This document shows, piece after piece, positions 54,370 through 62,865 of a stretch of 64,000 bases of DNA. This DNA is from Breoghania sp. GTDB lineage: Bacteria > Pseudomonadota > Alphaproteobacteria > Rhizobiales > Stappiaceae. A program made the position numbers and the translations under genes. The notes under the pieces are model-generated. The model did no database searches. It was given only the letters and a program-made list of their open reading frames with translations, and had not been told where the DNA came from. The stretch lies in contig NZ_OY771475.1 in assembly GCF_963674635.1 (NCBI RefSeq), positions 992,001 through 1,056,000 on the forward strand, in the 5' to 3' direction. Positions within the stretch are counted from its first letter, which is position 1. The number at the start of each line of letters is the position of its first letter.

Positions 54370-55569
54370 TTACCACCAGCCGAACAAGAGTTCACGTGCG
54401 CCATCCACCGCACGTTGATCCAGGCGACCGACAGCAATCTCCTCCCCGGTGAAAAGCGGCGCCGTGTGGACGAGTGTCTTGTCCTTGTAAAGTCGCACCT
54501 CGCCGATCTTCAGCCCCTTCTTGACCGGAGCCGGTATCGGCCCTGTGTAGGCGACGCGCATGCGGTAGGCTTCGCGCCCATCACTCGGCAGCGTCATGCT
54601 GACGGGAACATAGGAGACAAGCGGCACATATCCCTTGGCGCCACCAAAGACACGGGCCTCGGCGACCGTCTCGTTGGCATCAAACAGCCTGACTGTCTGG
54701 AATTCCTCATAGCCATAACGCAGAAGCGAGAGAATGGCGGCGTCTCGCTGATCCGCATCGGGAAGTCCGGAGACAACAGCAATCAGGCGACGGCCATCCT
54801 GTGTGGTCGAGGAAACAAGCGAGTGCCCCGCCCCTTCTGCGAAGCCGTCCTTCAGGCCATCAATGCCGATGGAGTGGCCATAGAGCGCCATGCGATTGCG
54901 CTGATAGATGTTGTTCCAGGTGAAGGCTTCTTCGGAGAAGATCTTATAAAGCTGCGGATGATCCCGGATCAGATGCTCGGCGAGAATGGACACATCGCGC
55001 GCGCTCATCCGGGTGGTTGATCCGGGCAACCCGGTCGAATTTGCAAATTGTGATTGCGTCATGCCGAGTTCGCGCGCCCGCGCGGTCATGCGCTTTGCAA
55101 AAGCGGCTTCGGAGCCCGCGGACCCTTCGGCGGAAATGATGCAGGCGTCATTCGCGTTCTGGACGATGATCCCGCGGATGAGAGCCGAGACCGGGACCTC
55201 TGACTTCAGCGCGGCGAACATGGTCGTCGTGCGCGCCGGCGCACCACCGGTCCGCCACGCAAACTCGGAGACCGGATAGGTCGTCTCCATGGTGACGGAG
55301 CCCTCATCGAGCGCCTCAAAGATCATGTCCAGGGTCATCAGCTTGGCGAGAGAGCCCGGCTCAAACGGGACGTCAGCTGCTTTTTCAAACAGCACGGTGC
55401 CATTGGACATGTCATAGAGGATCGCGTGCTTGGCCTTGGTCTCCATCGCCGCCTGTGCAGCGCCAGCTGCCAGAAACAGGACGATGCAGGCAAGGCTTAG
55501 CCCCGCGTGCCTGAGACCATGCGTAACGGCTGCCGTCCAGTTTTTGGCAATGCCGTACCCCGTCATCAT
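54370..55569 (-). CDS. D-alanyl-D-alanine carboxypeptidase-like protein (DacA/PBP5 family) with altered motifs
   Basis: This 399-residue protein has a signal peptide (about 1-40), a peptidase S11 domain and a C-terminal beta domain (about 300-399). The SxxK motif is intact: SLAK at 73-76. The SxN motif reads NAN (138-140 in VQNANDACI), and the KTG motif reads KDG (240-242 in DGLKDGFAEGAGHS). Normal enzymes trim the terminal D-Ala from peptidoglycan stems. The KTG change may alter or lower activity. The ATG at 55569 follows GAGGACC. No C-terminal amphipathic anchor is obvious. Confidence 0.88.
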   Translation of the reverse strand: MMTGYGIAKNWTAAVTHGLRHAGLSLACIVLFLAAGAAQAAMETKAKHAILYDMSNGTVLFEKAADVPFEPGSLAKLMTLDMIFEALDEGSVTMETTYPVSEFAWRTGGAPARTTTMFAALKSEVPVSALIRGIIVQNANDACIISAEGSAGSEAAFAKRMTARARELGMTQSQFANSTGLPGSTTRMSARDVSILAEHLIRDHPQLYKIFSEEAFTWNNIYQRNRMALYGHSIGIDGLKDGFAEGAGHSLVSSTTQDGRRLIAVVSGLPDADQRDAAILSLLRYGYEEFQTVRLFDANETVAEARVFGGAKGYVPLVSYVPVSMTLPSDGREAYRMRVAYTGPIPAPVKKGLKIGEVRLYKDKTLVHTAPLFTGEEIAVGRLDQRAVDGARELLFGWW

Positions 55570-55785
55570 GATCGGTCCTCTGAAGCAGACGCACAAAAGC
55601 GCCTTCGAACAGCGCGCCGTCATGGCGCGGAGTTTGGTTAACATGATCGGCTGCCAGCCAGCGGTTGGCAATTGGCTTAAACCCGAAAAGGAAAGAGCGG
55701 GCCGCGATTTAATCGCCCGCCCGCCTATTTTACAGCGAATTCATGCGAAAACTGACGTCGCTTCCGATAATTCGCGCCCCGGATG

Positions 55786-56838
55786 TCAGTTTGACGAGGA
55801 GATCCGGGTGAGCGAAACGCCGCCGCCGATTTCTGCGAGCGCGCCATAAGCCGCATCGATTCGCTTCTCGGCCGCAAACGAGCTCTTCAAGCTGACGGGA
55901 ACCGGAGGAAGGATGCCTCTGCTGGCCGGTTCATAGGACGTCGTGGGCCGGTAGGCAGCGGGCTGATAGGTGGCGGAGGATGCCCCAACAGAGCTGGCCG
56001 GAAGATAGCCGAGCGTTTGGGATCCGCTCTCCACACGCGGTTCAAAGGCGCCGGCGGTGCCGTAGGGCCCGCTGTTCGAGGCGACCGTGATGGCCTTTGT
56101 CGACGTCTCATAGGACTGAGCGGGATCGAAGGCGACGCTGAAGCTGCCATCTGAGGACAGAAGCGGGCGTTCACGCGGCACCGGTGCGGGGCCGACGAGG
56201 CCTGCGGGCGGGGCCATGGCGATCATCGTGCCCGGACGCGTTCCGCCCGGAGCGACCGAACCCGGCCCGCGATAGGAAGCAACAAGATAGGAGTGATCAA
56301 GCCCATCCATTCGGGCGCGACCGACATACTGGACGCGAACCTTTGCCGTGCCGTTCGACTTGAAGTCGAGCATGTCGGCGACCTTGCTGGACAGGTCGAT
56401 CACGCGGTTTCCATGAAATGGGCCACGATCATTCACGCGCACGATCATCGAGCGACCATTCTTGACGTTCGTGACGCGCGCATAAGACGGGAGCGGCATG
56501 GTCGGATGGGCGGCCGTCAGAGCATTCTTGTCGAAAATCTCGCCATTGGCGGTCATGCGGCCATGAAAGGTTGGGCCATACCATGAGGCGAGGCCGACCT
56601 TGTCGTAATCAGGCTCCACCTTCGGACGATACCACTTGCCCGCGATCTTGTAGGGCTTGCCGACAACATAGCGCCCGCCCCCCTTGGGAACGGAACTGCC
56701 CTTCGAGACGACGCGCGGGCTTCCCTTCACGCCGTATTTCTTGGGCTCAAACTTGTTTTTCGTCGTCGGAGTGGTGCCGCAAGCGGCGATGGAAACACAG
56801 GTCGCGACCAGAACAGCGCAGGTCAAGAACCGGCGCAT
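55786..56838 (-). CDS. rlpA: RlpA-like septal lipoprotein (lytic transglycosylase family)
   Basis: This 350-residue lipoprotein has a lipobox SIAAC with Cys 20, a double-psi beta-barrel domain (GLASWYGPTFHGRMTANGE to RVNDRGPFHGNRVIDLS, about 80-150) and a long Ser/Pro/Tyr-rich tail. No SPOR domain is recognisable at the end. RlpA in Pseudomonas cleaves denuded glycan strands. I chose the ATG at 56838 because the lipobox then falls at the right place; an ATG at 56904 is possible. It precedes the DacA-like gene on the same strand. Confidence 0.9.
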   Translation of the reverse strand: MRRFLTCAVLVATCVSIAACGTTPTTKNKFEPKKYGVKGSPRVVSKGSSVPKGGGRYVVGKPYKIAGKWYRPKVEPDYDKVGLASWYGPTFHGRMTANGEIFDKNALTAAHPTMPLPSYARVTNVKNGRSMIVRVNDRGPFHGNRVIDLSSKVADMLDFKSNGTAKVRVQYVGRARMDGLDHSYLVASYRGPGSVAPGGTRPGTMIAMAPPAGLVGPAPVPRERPLLSSDGSFSVAFDPAQSYETSTKAITVASNSGPYGTAGAFEPRVESGSQTLGYLPASSVGASSATYQPAAYRPTTSYEPASRGILPPVPVSLKSSFAAEKRIDAAYGALAEIGGGVSLTRISSSN

Positions 56839-57454
56839 GGCCGACGTCCCGACTGTTGCGTGCCCGTCAAGACCACCGGTCAAGGCGTTGGTTACATCCG
56901 TCATGCCGTCATACTCGATACACTCTGTCGGCCGAGGGACGTCAGGATCGCGATCTGGGATCCGTGCAAAACACGCACGACCTTCCCCGACACCGTTCCC
57001 CCAACGGTGGCAACATCGACGCGGAGCCGTCCCCACAAACTCCAACGCATATTATCGTGCCGATGTCTTAACCGACGGCTAAGTCCTGAATTCATCCGAC
57101 TTTTCCGACAATCCCCGATTTGTGTAGCCTCCCATAGTCCAGTTTGGCATCCGGACGCAATGACTTGTCGCAAGTCGTCACGCACCGATGTTCAAGACAA
57201 TGGGCTACACGTCTCGTGCACGGAATATGTCAACCAAGGCAAAAACGTGACGAAGATGTGATGGCAGTGGGAATAAGGTGCTGATTGGACGTTTCTTTGT
57301 GCCATTATTGCGGACAAACAACACACTTGGCCCTCTTGCAGATATTCAAACGCTTTGACAGGGATCTGGTCACACAGTCGCTCGGAGCGTATCGTTGCCC
57401 CCAATCGCTCCGATTTGTGGTCGCAAGCGCAAGACATCTTCCGAGGCAATCTGG
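56839..57454. other. Divergent intergenic region between rlpA and the BA14K-like gene
   Basis: These 616 bases hold no convincing gene. A minus-strand TTGACA is present at 57234-57229, but no good -10 box follows at the expected distance. Confidence 0.45.
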
Positions 57455-57835
57455 ATGTTGAAAACCTGTTCCGGCGGACACTCCGTTTCTTTGCCGTGCT
57501 TTTTACTGACGGCTTTCGCCAGATTTTCAAGCCTCGCGATGGCACTGGCCCTTTCGTTGTCTGCCATGGCGGGCGAGCCCGGCGCCGCTCCCTATCCCGG
57601 GCCCCATGGGCCCGGATATGCGGGATACGGCGAACCGAACTACTATGTCGGCTCGCGCCCCGCCCCGCCGGATTATTCCTATCCGCTCCAGATCGCTCCG
57701 TTTGCTCACAGCTATCGCGGCCCCATTCCGTGGAGCGAGGCATGGTACGACTACTGCCTCACGCGCTACCGCCGTTTTGACCCGCGCACGGGCTATGTCC
57801 TGGATGCTTCCGGTGGTCGCATGTTCTGCCGTTGA
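57455..57835 (+). CDS. BA14K-like secreted protein
   Basis: This 126-residue protein has a hydrophobic N-terminus (about 12-40), a Gly/Pro/Tyr-rich middle (GEPGAAPYPGPHGPGYAGYGEPNYY), and a C-terminal segment AWYDYCLTRYRRFDPRTGYVLDASGGRMFC that matches the BA14K family, first known as a Brucella immunoreactive protein with lectin-like properties. Two cysteines flank that segment. Its function is not known. The ATG at 57455 has GAGG nine bases upstream. Confidence 0.72.
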   Translation: MLKTCSGGHSVSLPCFLLTAFARFSSLAMALALSLSAMAGEPGAAPYPGPHGPGYAGYGEPNYYVGSRPAPPDYSYPLQIAPFAHSYRGPIPWSEAWYDYCLTRYRRFDPRTGYVLDASGGRMFCR

Positions 57836-57866
57836 TCGCGCCGTTCGCACCGCAAGCCATGGCGGC

Positions 57867-58538
57867 TCATCGCGCCCTTGATCGTTCGGCGAAAAACGGC
57901 ATGTCCGGAATGGCTGAGAGATCGATTATCTCGTAGTCCACATAGTCAAACGCCCGAATGGAGCCGGGGCGAGGATTGTAGAAGCCGACCGCAAGGCGCG
58001 CGCGTCGCGCCGACAATGCTCCCGTTGCGGAATCCTCGATCGCAAGCACGGAATTTGCCGGAAGCCCCAGAAGGCCCACGCCACGCACATAGGGCTCCGG
58101 ATTTGGCTTGCCGCGCGTGACATCCGACAGGCTGACCGAGCCTGCGAGGCAGTTCTGGATCCCCAGGCTGCGGATGTTGCTGTCAATGATGCGACGGGAG
58201 GAGTTAGAGACACAGACCTGAGGCACCCCCATATCTGCGAGCCTGCGAACGGTCTCCACCGCACCGGGAATGGGCCGCAAATCGTCAGCCTTCTGGACGT
58301 AATAATCGGTGATCTGGTCGTTCCAGGCTTCCAACGTCAGGTCTTGCGGATATTCCTCGCTCAAAGCGCGCCAGACATCCGACATGTGGACGCCGCGAAA
58401 CCGTTCTTCCGGTTCGTTCGTGAGGTCGACGCCATAACGTGCGCTGATGGCAATCAGAGCCTCATGGTGCAGCGGTTCGCTATCGATCAGTGTGCCATCG
58501 ACATCCCAGGCGACAGCCTGCAAATCTCTCTCGTTCAA
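57867..58538 (-). CDS. HAD-superfamily phosphatase (HAD-IA, sugar phosphatase-like)
   Basis: This 223-residue enzyme has DVDGTLIDS (nucleophile Asp near 12), a helical cap, VSNSSRR (motif II), RGKPNPEPY (motif III Lys) and AIEDSATG (motif IV). Relatives dephosphorylate sugar phosphates such as 2-deoxyglucose 6-phosphate or beta-phosphoglucomutase substrates. Its start overlaps the stop of the FGGY kinase by four bases, so it is in the same operon and probably acts on a product of that pathway. Confidence 0.88.
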   Translation of the reverse strand: MNERDLQAVAWDVDGTLIDSEPLHHEALIAISARYGVDLTNEPEERFRGVHMSDVWRALSEEYPQDLTLEAWNDQITDYYVQKADDLRPIPGAVETVRRLADMGVPQVCVSNSSRRIIDSNIRSLGIQNCLAGSVSLSDVTRGKPNPEPYVRGVGLLGLPANSVLAIEDSATGALSARRARLAVGFYNPRPGSIRAFDYVDYEIIDLSAIPDMPFFAERSRAR

Positions 58539-60019
58539 ATGTGAAATCCCTGCAGCCGACTATAGAGTTCACGGAAGCGGGCATACCCGCGTTCATAGGC
58601 ATCGCGATGCACGGCATTCGGCTCTATCGTGCCCGCATCACTGACGAAAGCGGAAATTCCCTCCCACTCCGCCAGCCCAACCCCGACGGCCGCGGTCCAG
58701 GCTGCGCCGAGACAAGAGCCGGGATGACCACCGAGCCTGTGGACCGGCGCGCCCATGACGTCGGCGACAATCCCCATCCAGACCGACGACTGGGAGCCCC
58801 CATCGGAAACGATGAAACGTTCCGCCGGATGCCCGATGTCCCGCAGTACCTCCACATGGTGGCGCAATGCGTAGGCATAGGCCTCCAGAACCGCGCGCCA
58901 CAAGTGGCCAATGTCATGCGAGAGCGTGAGCCCTTCTATGACGCCGCGGGCGAAGGGATCGTGCAGCGGGGTCTTTTCACCCAGAAAATAGGGCAGGACA
59001 AGCAGGTCATCGGATCCGGCGAGCTTTTCTGCTGCCCGTTCATCCAGCCATGCGTGGATGGATGAGCGCCCGGTATCCACGTTGGTCGCAAAGGTCTTCA
59101 CGAACCAGTTCAACACCGAGCCGCCGGTGGACATGCAGCCATTCGGCATGAACAGACCGGGCACGAGATGGTAATCGAGATAGAGCCGGGCATCGGGAAT
59201 GACCCGGTCGGTGGCGGTCAGGATATCCACCGCACCGCCGAACTTCAGGAGAACGTCGCCGGCCTTGGTGACCCCCGCACCAAGCGCGGAAGCGATCATG
59301 TCGGCTGCGCCGCCCACAACGGGTGTGGCCTCGGCCAGCCCGGTCGCAGCCGCTGCCTCGGGCGTTACCTTGCCCAGGATGCAGTGGGAGCCGATCATCG
59401 GAGGAAGCGCGGTCTCTGGCACCCCGGTCATGCGGGCCAGCTCCGGATCGAGCACACCGCTCTTCACATCGACCAGACCGGCTTCGAGCGCCCAGTTCTG
59501 TTCGATGGCCTTTGAGCCGGTCAGGCGCCAGTTGATGAAGTCATAGGACCCGAAAACGGTCGCGACCCTTGCATAGTTTTCAGGCTCATGGCGCTTGATC
59601 CAGCGCATCTTCGCCCCGACGAGCTGCTGGTTGACCCCGTTGCCTGCCCGCTTGAGAAATGAGGCCTCATCAATCTCCCGACGCATCTCATCGACTTCGA
59701 CGCCGCACCGCCCGTCGCTTTGCTGGATGGACGGGCGAATCAGCCGGTCCTCCTTGTCGAGCAGCACGACAGCCGGGAGCATGCCGGAGACGCCGATCGC
59801 TACGATCTCATTCCCTGCCTGGCCGCTTTGCCCCAGCAGATCGGGCACGATCTCGCAGACATTGGCCCACCACTGCTGCGGATCTTCCTCAGCCCATCCG
59901 GCATGAGGCGAATGCAGCGTGACGGGGCGCGATGCTGTCGCCAGAACCTTGTTCGGAAGTTCAATCAGAATTCCGATCGTTGAAGTCGTGCCGATATCGA
60001 GACCAAGGACGAGCGTCAT
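58535..60019 (-). CDS. FGGY-family carbohydrate kinase
   Basis: This 494-residue kinase has the phosphate-binding GLDIGTTSTIGIL at the N-terminus, HAGWAEEDPQQWW, the hinge-like GGAADMIASALGAGV and the ATPase-type SDGGSQSSVWMGIVADVMGAPV. Family members phosphorylate xylulose, ribulose, gluconate or polyols; the substrate is not predictable, though the form is nearest to xylulokinase-type proteins. The ATG at 60019 follows GGAG. It lies between a BtpA-family gene and an overlapping HAD phosphatase gene. Confidence 0.88.
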   Translation of the reverse strand: MTLVLGLDIGTTSTIGILIELPNKVLATASRPVTLHSPHAGWAEEDPQQWWANVCEIVPDLLGQSGQAGNEIVAIGVSGMLPAVVLLDKEDRLIRPSIQQSDGRCGVEVDEMRREIDEASFLKRAGNGVNQQLVGAKMRWIKRHEPENYARVATVFGSYDFINWRLTGSKAIEQNWALEAGLVDVKSGVLDPELARMTGVPETALPPMIGSHCILGKVTPEAAAATGLAEATPVVGGAADMIASALGAGVTKAGDVLLKFGGAVDILTATDRVIPDARLYLDYHLVPGLFMPNGCMSTGGSVLNWFVKTFATNVDTGRSSIHAWLDERAAEKLAGSDDLLVLPYFLGEKTPLHDPFARGVIEGLTLSHDIGHLWRAVLEAYAYALRHHVEVLRDIGHPAERFIVSDGGSQSSVWMGIVADVMGAPVHRLGGHPGSCLGAAWTAAVGVGLAEWEGISAFVSDAGTIEPNAVHRDAYERGYARFRELYSRLQGFHI

Positions 60020-60050
60020 GGACCGTCTCCATTGATGCTGCAGGACCAAG

Positions 60051-60081
60051 GCCGTCTTCGGGCGCTCCACCCGAAGACGGC
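60051..60081 (-). terminator. Strong intra-operon hairpin between the BtpA-like and kinase genes
   Basis: A perfect 12-bp stem GCCGTCTTCGGG/CCCGAAGACGGC (60051-60062 and 60070-60081) with a 7-base loop lies in the 105-base gap. No T tract follows on either strand, so it could be an attenuator, mRNA-stabilising or processing hairpin rather than a terminator. Confidence 0.55.
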
Positions 60082-60124
60082 GGGGCCGGATCGCGTTTGG
60101 CGTCGCGCTCCGGCCTTGTCCCGG

Positions 60125-60925
60125 CTAGCGCAGCGTTTCGACCTTATCCATGAAACGCTTGACGCGGTCGGCGTCCACCGCGTTCCAGGTGTTTCCGCCG
60201 ACCTTGAAATGGGTGCCGATCACGCACCCGCTGGCAACCGACATGACATCGGCCACATTGTCGATGTTCACGCCGGTATTCGCGAAGACCGGCACGTCGG
60301 TCACCGTTTCGCAGACCTTGCGCAGGTCCGACTGGTCGGCGGGCTGGCCGGTGATTGGACCGGAGACGAGAACCGCATCCGCCAGGGACGAGAAAACCGC
60401 GCTTCTGGCGCGGAGTTCGATGGGGCGTTGATCAAGCGAATGGGCGAATTCGGCGTTGATGTTGAAGAGCATCTTCATCGACTGGCGGCCGAGATTGGCA
60501 CGCAGACGCGCGGCAGAGGCGCAATCGGGCTCCCAGATGCCCATGTCGGAGGCGAAGACACCGGTGAAGATCTCACGCACGAAATTCGCGCCCGTGACCG
60601 ATCCGATTGCGATCGAACTCATCGGATCCCACAGGTAGTTCACGCCGAAGGGCACCTTGAGCAACGGCTTGATGGCCATGACCACCGACGTCATGGCGGC
60701 GATGCTCTCCGGACTTCCCTTGAACACATAGGGACGGTCGTTCTCGTTGCCGAACATGATGGCGTCCACGCCACCGGCCTGCAGCTTTTCCACGTCGGCG
60801 GCGACGTCCTCGATCAGGCCGTCCATCCCGCGCTTGGGGTCATAGAGCGGCGAACCCGGCAGTGCACCAATATGCGCCATGGCGATGACGGCTTTTTTCT
60901 TGTCGCCGAAAAAGTCGAAAATCAT
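60125..60925 (-). CDS. BtpA/SgcQ family TIM-barrel protein
   Basis: This 266-residue protein belongs to the BtpA/SgcQ family: KKAVIAMAHIGALPGSPLYDP at the N-terminus, DAIMFGNENDRPY, FGVNYLWDP, and the C-terminal phosphate-binding-like VFANTGVNIDNVADVMSVASGCVIGTHFK. BtpA was linked to photosystem I stability in a cyanobacterium and SgcQ lies in an E. coli sugar cluster; no biochemical role is established. Here its place with a kinase, SDR, HAD phosphatase and ABC transporter points to carbohydrate catabolism, perhaps an aldolase or isomerase. Confidence 0.87.
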   Translation of the reverse strand: MIFDFFGDKKKAVIAMAHIGALPGSPLYDPKRGMDGLIEDVAADVEKLQAGGVDAIMFGNENDRPYVFKGSPESIAAMTSVVMAIKPLLKVPFGVNYLWDPMSSIAIGSVTGANFVREIFTGVFASDMGIWEPDCASAARLRANLGRQSMKMLFNINAEFAHSLDQRPIELRARSAVFSSLADAVLVSGPITGQPADQSDLRKVCETVTDVPVFANTGVNIDNVADVMSVASGCVIGTHFKVGGNTWNAVDADRVKRFMDKVETLR

Positions 60926-60965
60926 CGATTACTCCTGATGGGTGAGCGCTGACGATCGTGCAATC

Positions 60966-61781
60966 TCAAAGGCTTGCGATCTGAACGTCGACTTTGGCCA
61001 AGGCCAGCGCCGAGGCGATATCGGTTGGAGGGGGCGCATCCGTGATGAGGACGTTCGCCTCTTGAAGCGAAGCGACGTGGGCGGTGGACATGCGACGGAA
61101 CTTCGAGGAATCGCAAAGCACGACGCGATGCGCGGCGCGATCCAGATAGACCCGCTTCAACTCCACTTCCTCAAGCGAGTAGTCGAAGAAGCCTTCCACG
61201 GTCATGCCAGCGGTGCCGAGAACGGCCACGTCATAACGATATCTGGAAAACTGCTCCACAGCGGCCGGGCCGGTCATGGACATCTCGTCGCCACGGACGC
61301 GACCGCCGGGCACATAGACCTCGGCCACGGTTTCCGCGAGGGTCTCGGCGATACGGAGGCTGTTGGTAAAGACCCGCTTGCGATGCAGATGCTCCGCCGA
61401 CCTGGCCAGTATCTGCGCAACCAGCAATGTGCTCGTTCCCACATCCATTGCGATGGTGCGGAAGGGCGCGATGACCTCAACCGCCTTCCTCGCGATACGG
61501 GTCTTGATGTCGACATTGTGGTCGAGCCGGGCCTTGAAGGTCGGCTCCACATCGTCAATCACGCGCAGCGGCCCGCCCGCCGGAGGGATGGCGCCGCCGT
61601 GGACGCGTTCCAGAAGGCCTTCCTTTTCAAGCTCGCTCAGATCCCGACGTACCGTCATGTCGGAGATGCCAAAATCGCGCGCGATCTCAGCCACGGTGAT
61701 CGCACCGCCCTCGTGCAGACGCTTGAGAATCTCGTTCATTCTCACTTGTGCAGGGCTACGGGTCTTTTCCGTAATGCTCAT
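60966..61781 (-). CDS. DeoR/GlpR-family transcriptional regulator
   Basis: This 271-residue regulator has an N-terminal helix-turn-helix (MNEILKRLHEGGAITVAEIARDFGISDMTVRRDLSELEKEGLLERVHGG) and a DeoR C-terminal sugar-phosphate-sensing domain (TIAMDVGTSTLLVAQIL, FTNSLRIAETLAE, YVPGGRVRGDEMSMTGPAA, LCDSSKF). The ATG at 61781 follows AGGAAA. It is divergent from the SDR gene and probably represses the whole sugar cluster until a phosphorylated intermediate appears. Confidence 0.9.
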   Translation of the reverse strand: MSITEKTRSPAQVRMNEILKRLHEGGAITVAEIARDFGISDMTVRRDLSELEKEGLLERVHGGAIPPAGGPLRVIDDVEPTFKARLDHNVDIKTRIARKAVEVIAPFRTIAMDVGTSTLLVAQILARSAEHLHRKRVFTNSLRIAETLAETVAEVYVPGGRVRGDEMSMTGPAAVEQFSRYRYDVAVLGTAGMTVEGFFDYSLEEVELKRVYLDRAAHRVVLCDSSKFRRMSTAHVASLQEANVLITDAPPPTDIASALALAKVDVQIASL

Positions 61782-61889
61782 CGCGAATTTCCTGTGCCGC
61801 GTTGCCGGGCATGACGTCATATGGACGGGACGGCCGTAACAGGTCCGCAGACAGGGCTGCGCGCCAAGCAAGCCGCTTCATTGCAAAGC

Positions 61890-61950
61890 TACATTCAACC
61901 AATCTTCAAATCAAACATTTATGTTGTTTTTTGTGTGCGGTTTTGTTCTC
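61890..61950. promoter_or_regulatory. AT-rich control region between the DeoR and SDR genes
   Basis: This part of the 191-base divergent gap is AT-rich, with repeated T/G motifs such as TTGTTTTTTGTG and GGTTTTGTT. Similar TTTGT-rich text occurs before the ABC ATPase gene (62781-62822). They may be sites for the adjacent DeoR regulator. Confidence 0.35.
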
Positions 61951-61972
61951 CTATACGTCAAAGGAGCGACCG

Positions 61973-62773
61973 ATGACCCCTACCGATCTTCCAGAGCAAT
62001 CTTACCCTGACCTCAAAGGCAAGAAGGCGATTGTGACCGGCGGCGCGGTCGGCATCGGCTTCGCGATCTCACGCGCCCTGGCAGCACAGGGTGTGACGGT
62101 CACCATTGCCGATCTGAACGCGGACGCAGCGGCGACTTCAGCAGCCGCCCTGCCCGGCGCCCATTTTTCGCAAGCGATAGACGTGCGCGAACGAGCGTCC
62201 GTCGATGCTGCCTTCACAGCGGCGCGGGAGAAAATGGGCGGGCTCGATATTCTGGTGGCGAATGCCGGCGTCTCGACGATGGCCCGCGCGATCGATCTGA
62301 CCGACGATGACTGGGACTTCAATATGGACGTCAACGCACGTGGCGTCTTTCTATGCAACCAGTGGGCGGCCCGCCATTTTTTGGAGCAAGGCTCCGGTGT
62401 GATCTCCAACACGGCATCGCTTGCGGCCAAGGTTGGTGCGCCTCTTCTGGCGCACTATTCCGCCAGCAAGTTCGCCGTGGTCGGCTGGACGCAAGGCCTC
62501 GCCAGGGAGCTCGCGCCGAAGGGTATTCGCGTGAATGCGGTGTGTCCGGGTCTCGTCAAGACATCCATGCAAGACCGTGAAATCCAATGGGAAGCCGAGC
62601 TTCGCGGCATGACGCCGGACGCGGTGATGGAAGACTATGTTGCCCAGACCCCTCTCGGGCGGATTGAAACGGCGGAGGACGTCGCGGGCGTCGTCGTTTT
62701 CCTGTGCTCGGGCGCGGCGCGTTTCATGACCGGCCAGGCGATCAATGTGACCGGCGGAATCTACATGACCTGA
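61973..62773 (+). CDS. SDR-family NAD(P)-dependent dehydrogenase
   Basis: This 266-residue short-chain dehydrogenase has the cofactor motif TGGAVGIG (22-29), an Asp in IADLNAD favouring NAD, NAGV (97-100) and the catalytic YSASK (Tyr 162, Lys 166). Relatives oxidise polyols or sugars. AAGGAG at 61961-61966 precedes the ATG. Divergent from the DeoR gene, it likely oxidises the imported polyol or sugar before or after the kinase step. Confidence 0.9.
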   Translation: MTPTDLPEQSYPDLKGKKAIVTGGAVGIGFAISRALAAQGVTVTIADLNADAAATSAAALPGAHFSQAIDVRERASVDAAFTAAREKMGGLDILVANAGVSTMARAIDLTDDDWDFNMDVNARGVFLCNQWAARHFLEQGSGVISNTASLAAKVGAPLLAHYSASKFAVVGWTQGLARELAPKGIRVNAVCPGLVKTSMQDREIQWEAELRGMTPDAVMEDYVAQTPLGRIETAEDVAGVVVFLCSGAARFMTGQAINVTGGIYMT

Positions 62774-62865
62774 TCTAACTTTGTTCGATTCCTGATCTGT
62801 ACTGTTCGTTTGTGTTTGTTTAATCTCACATGAACCACGCGGCGATCAGCCAACCGGATAGGCGT

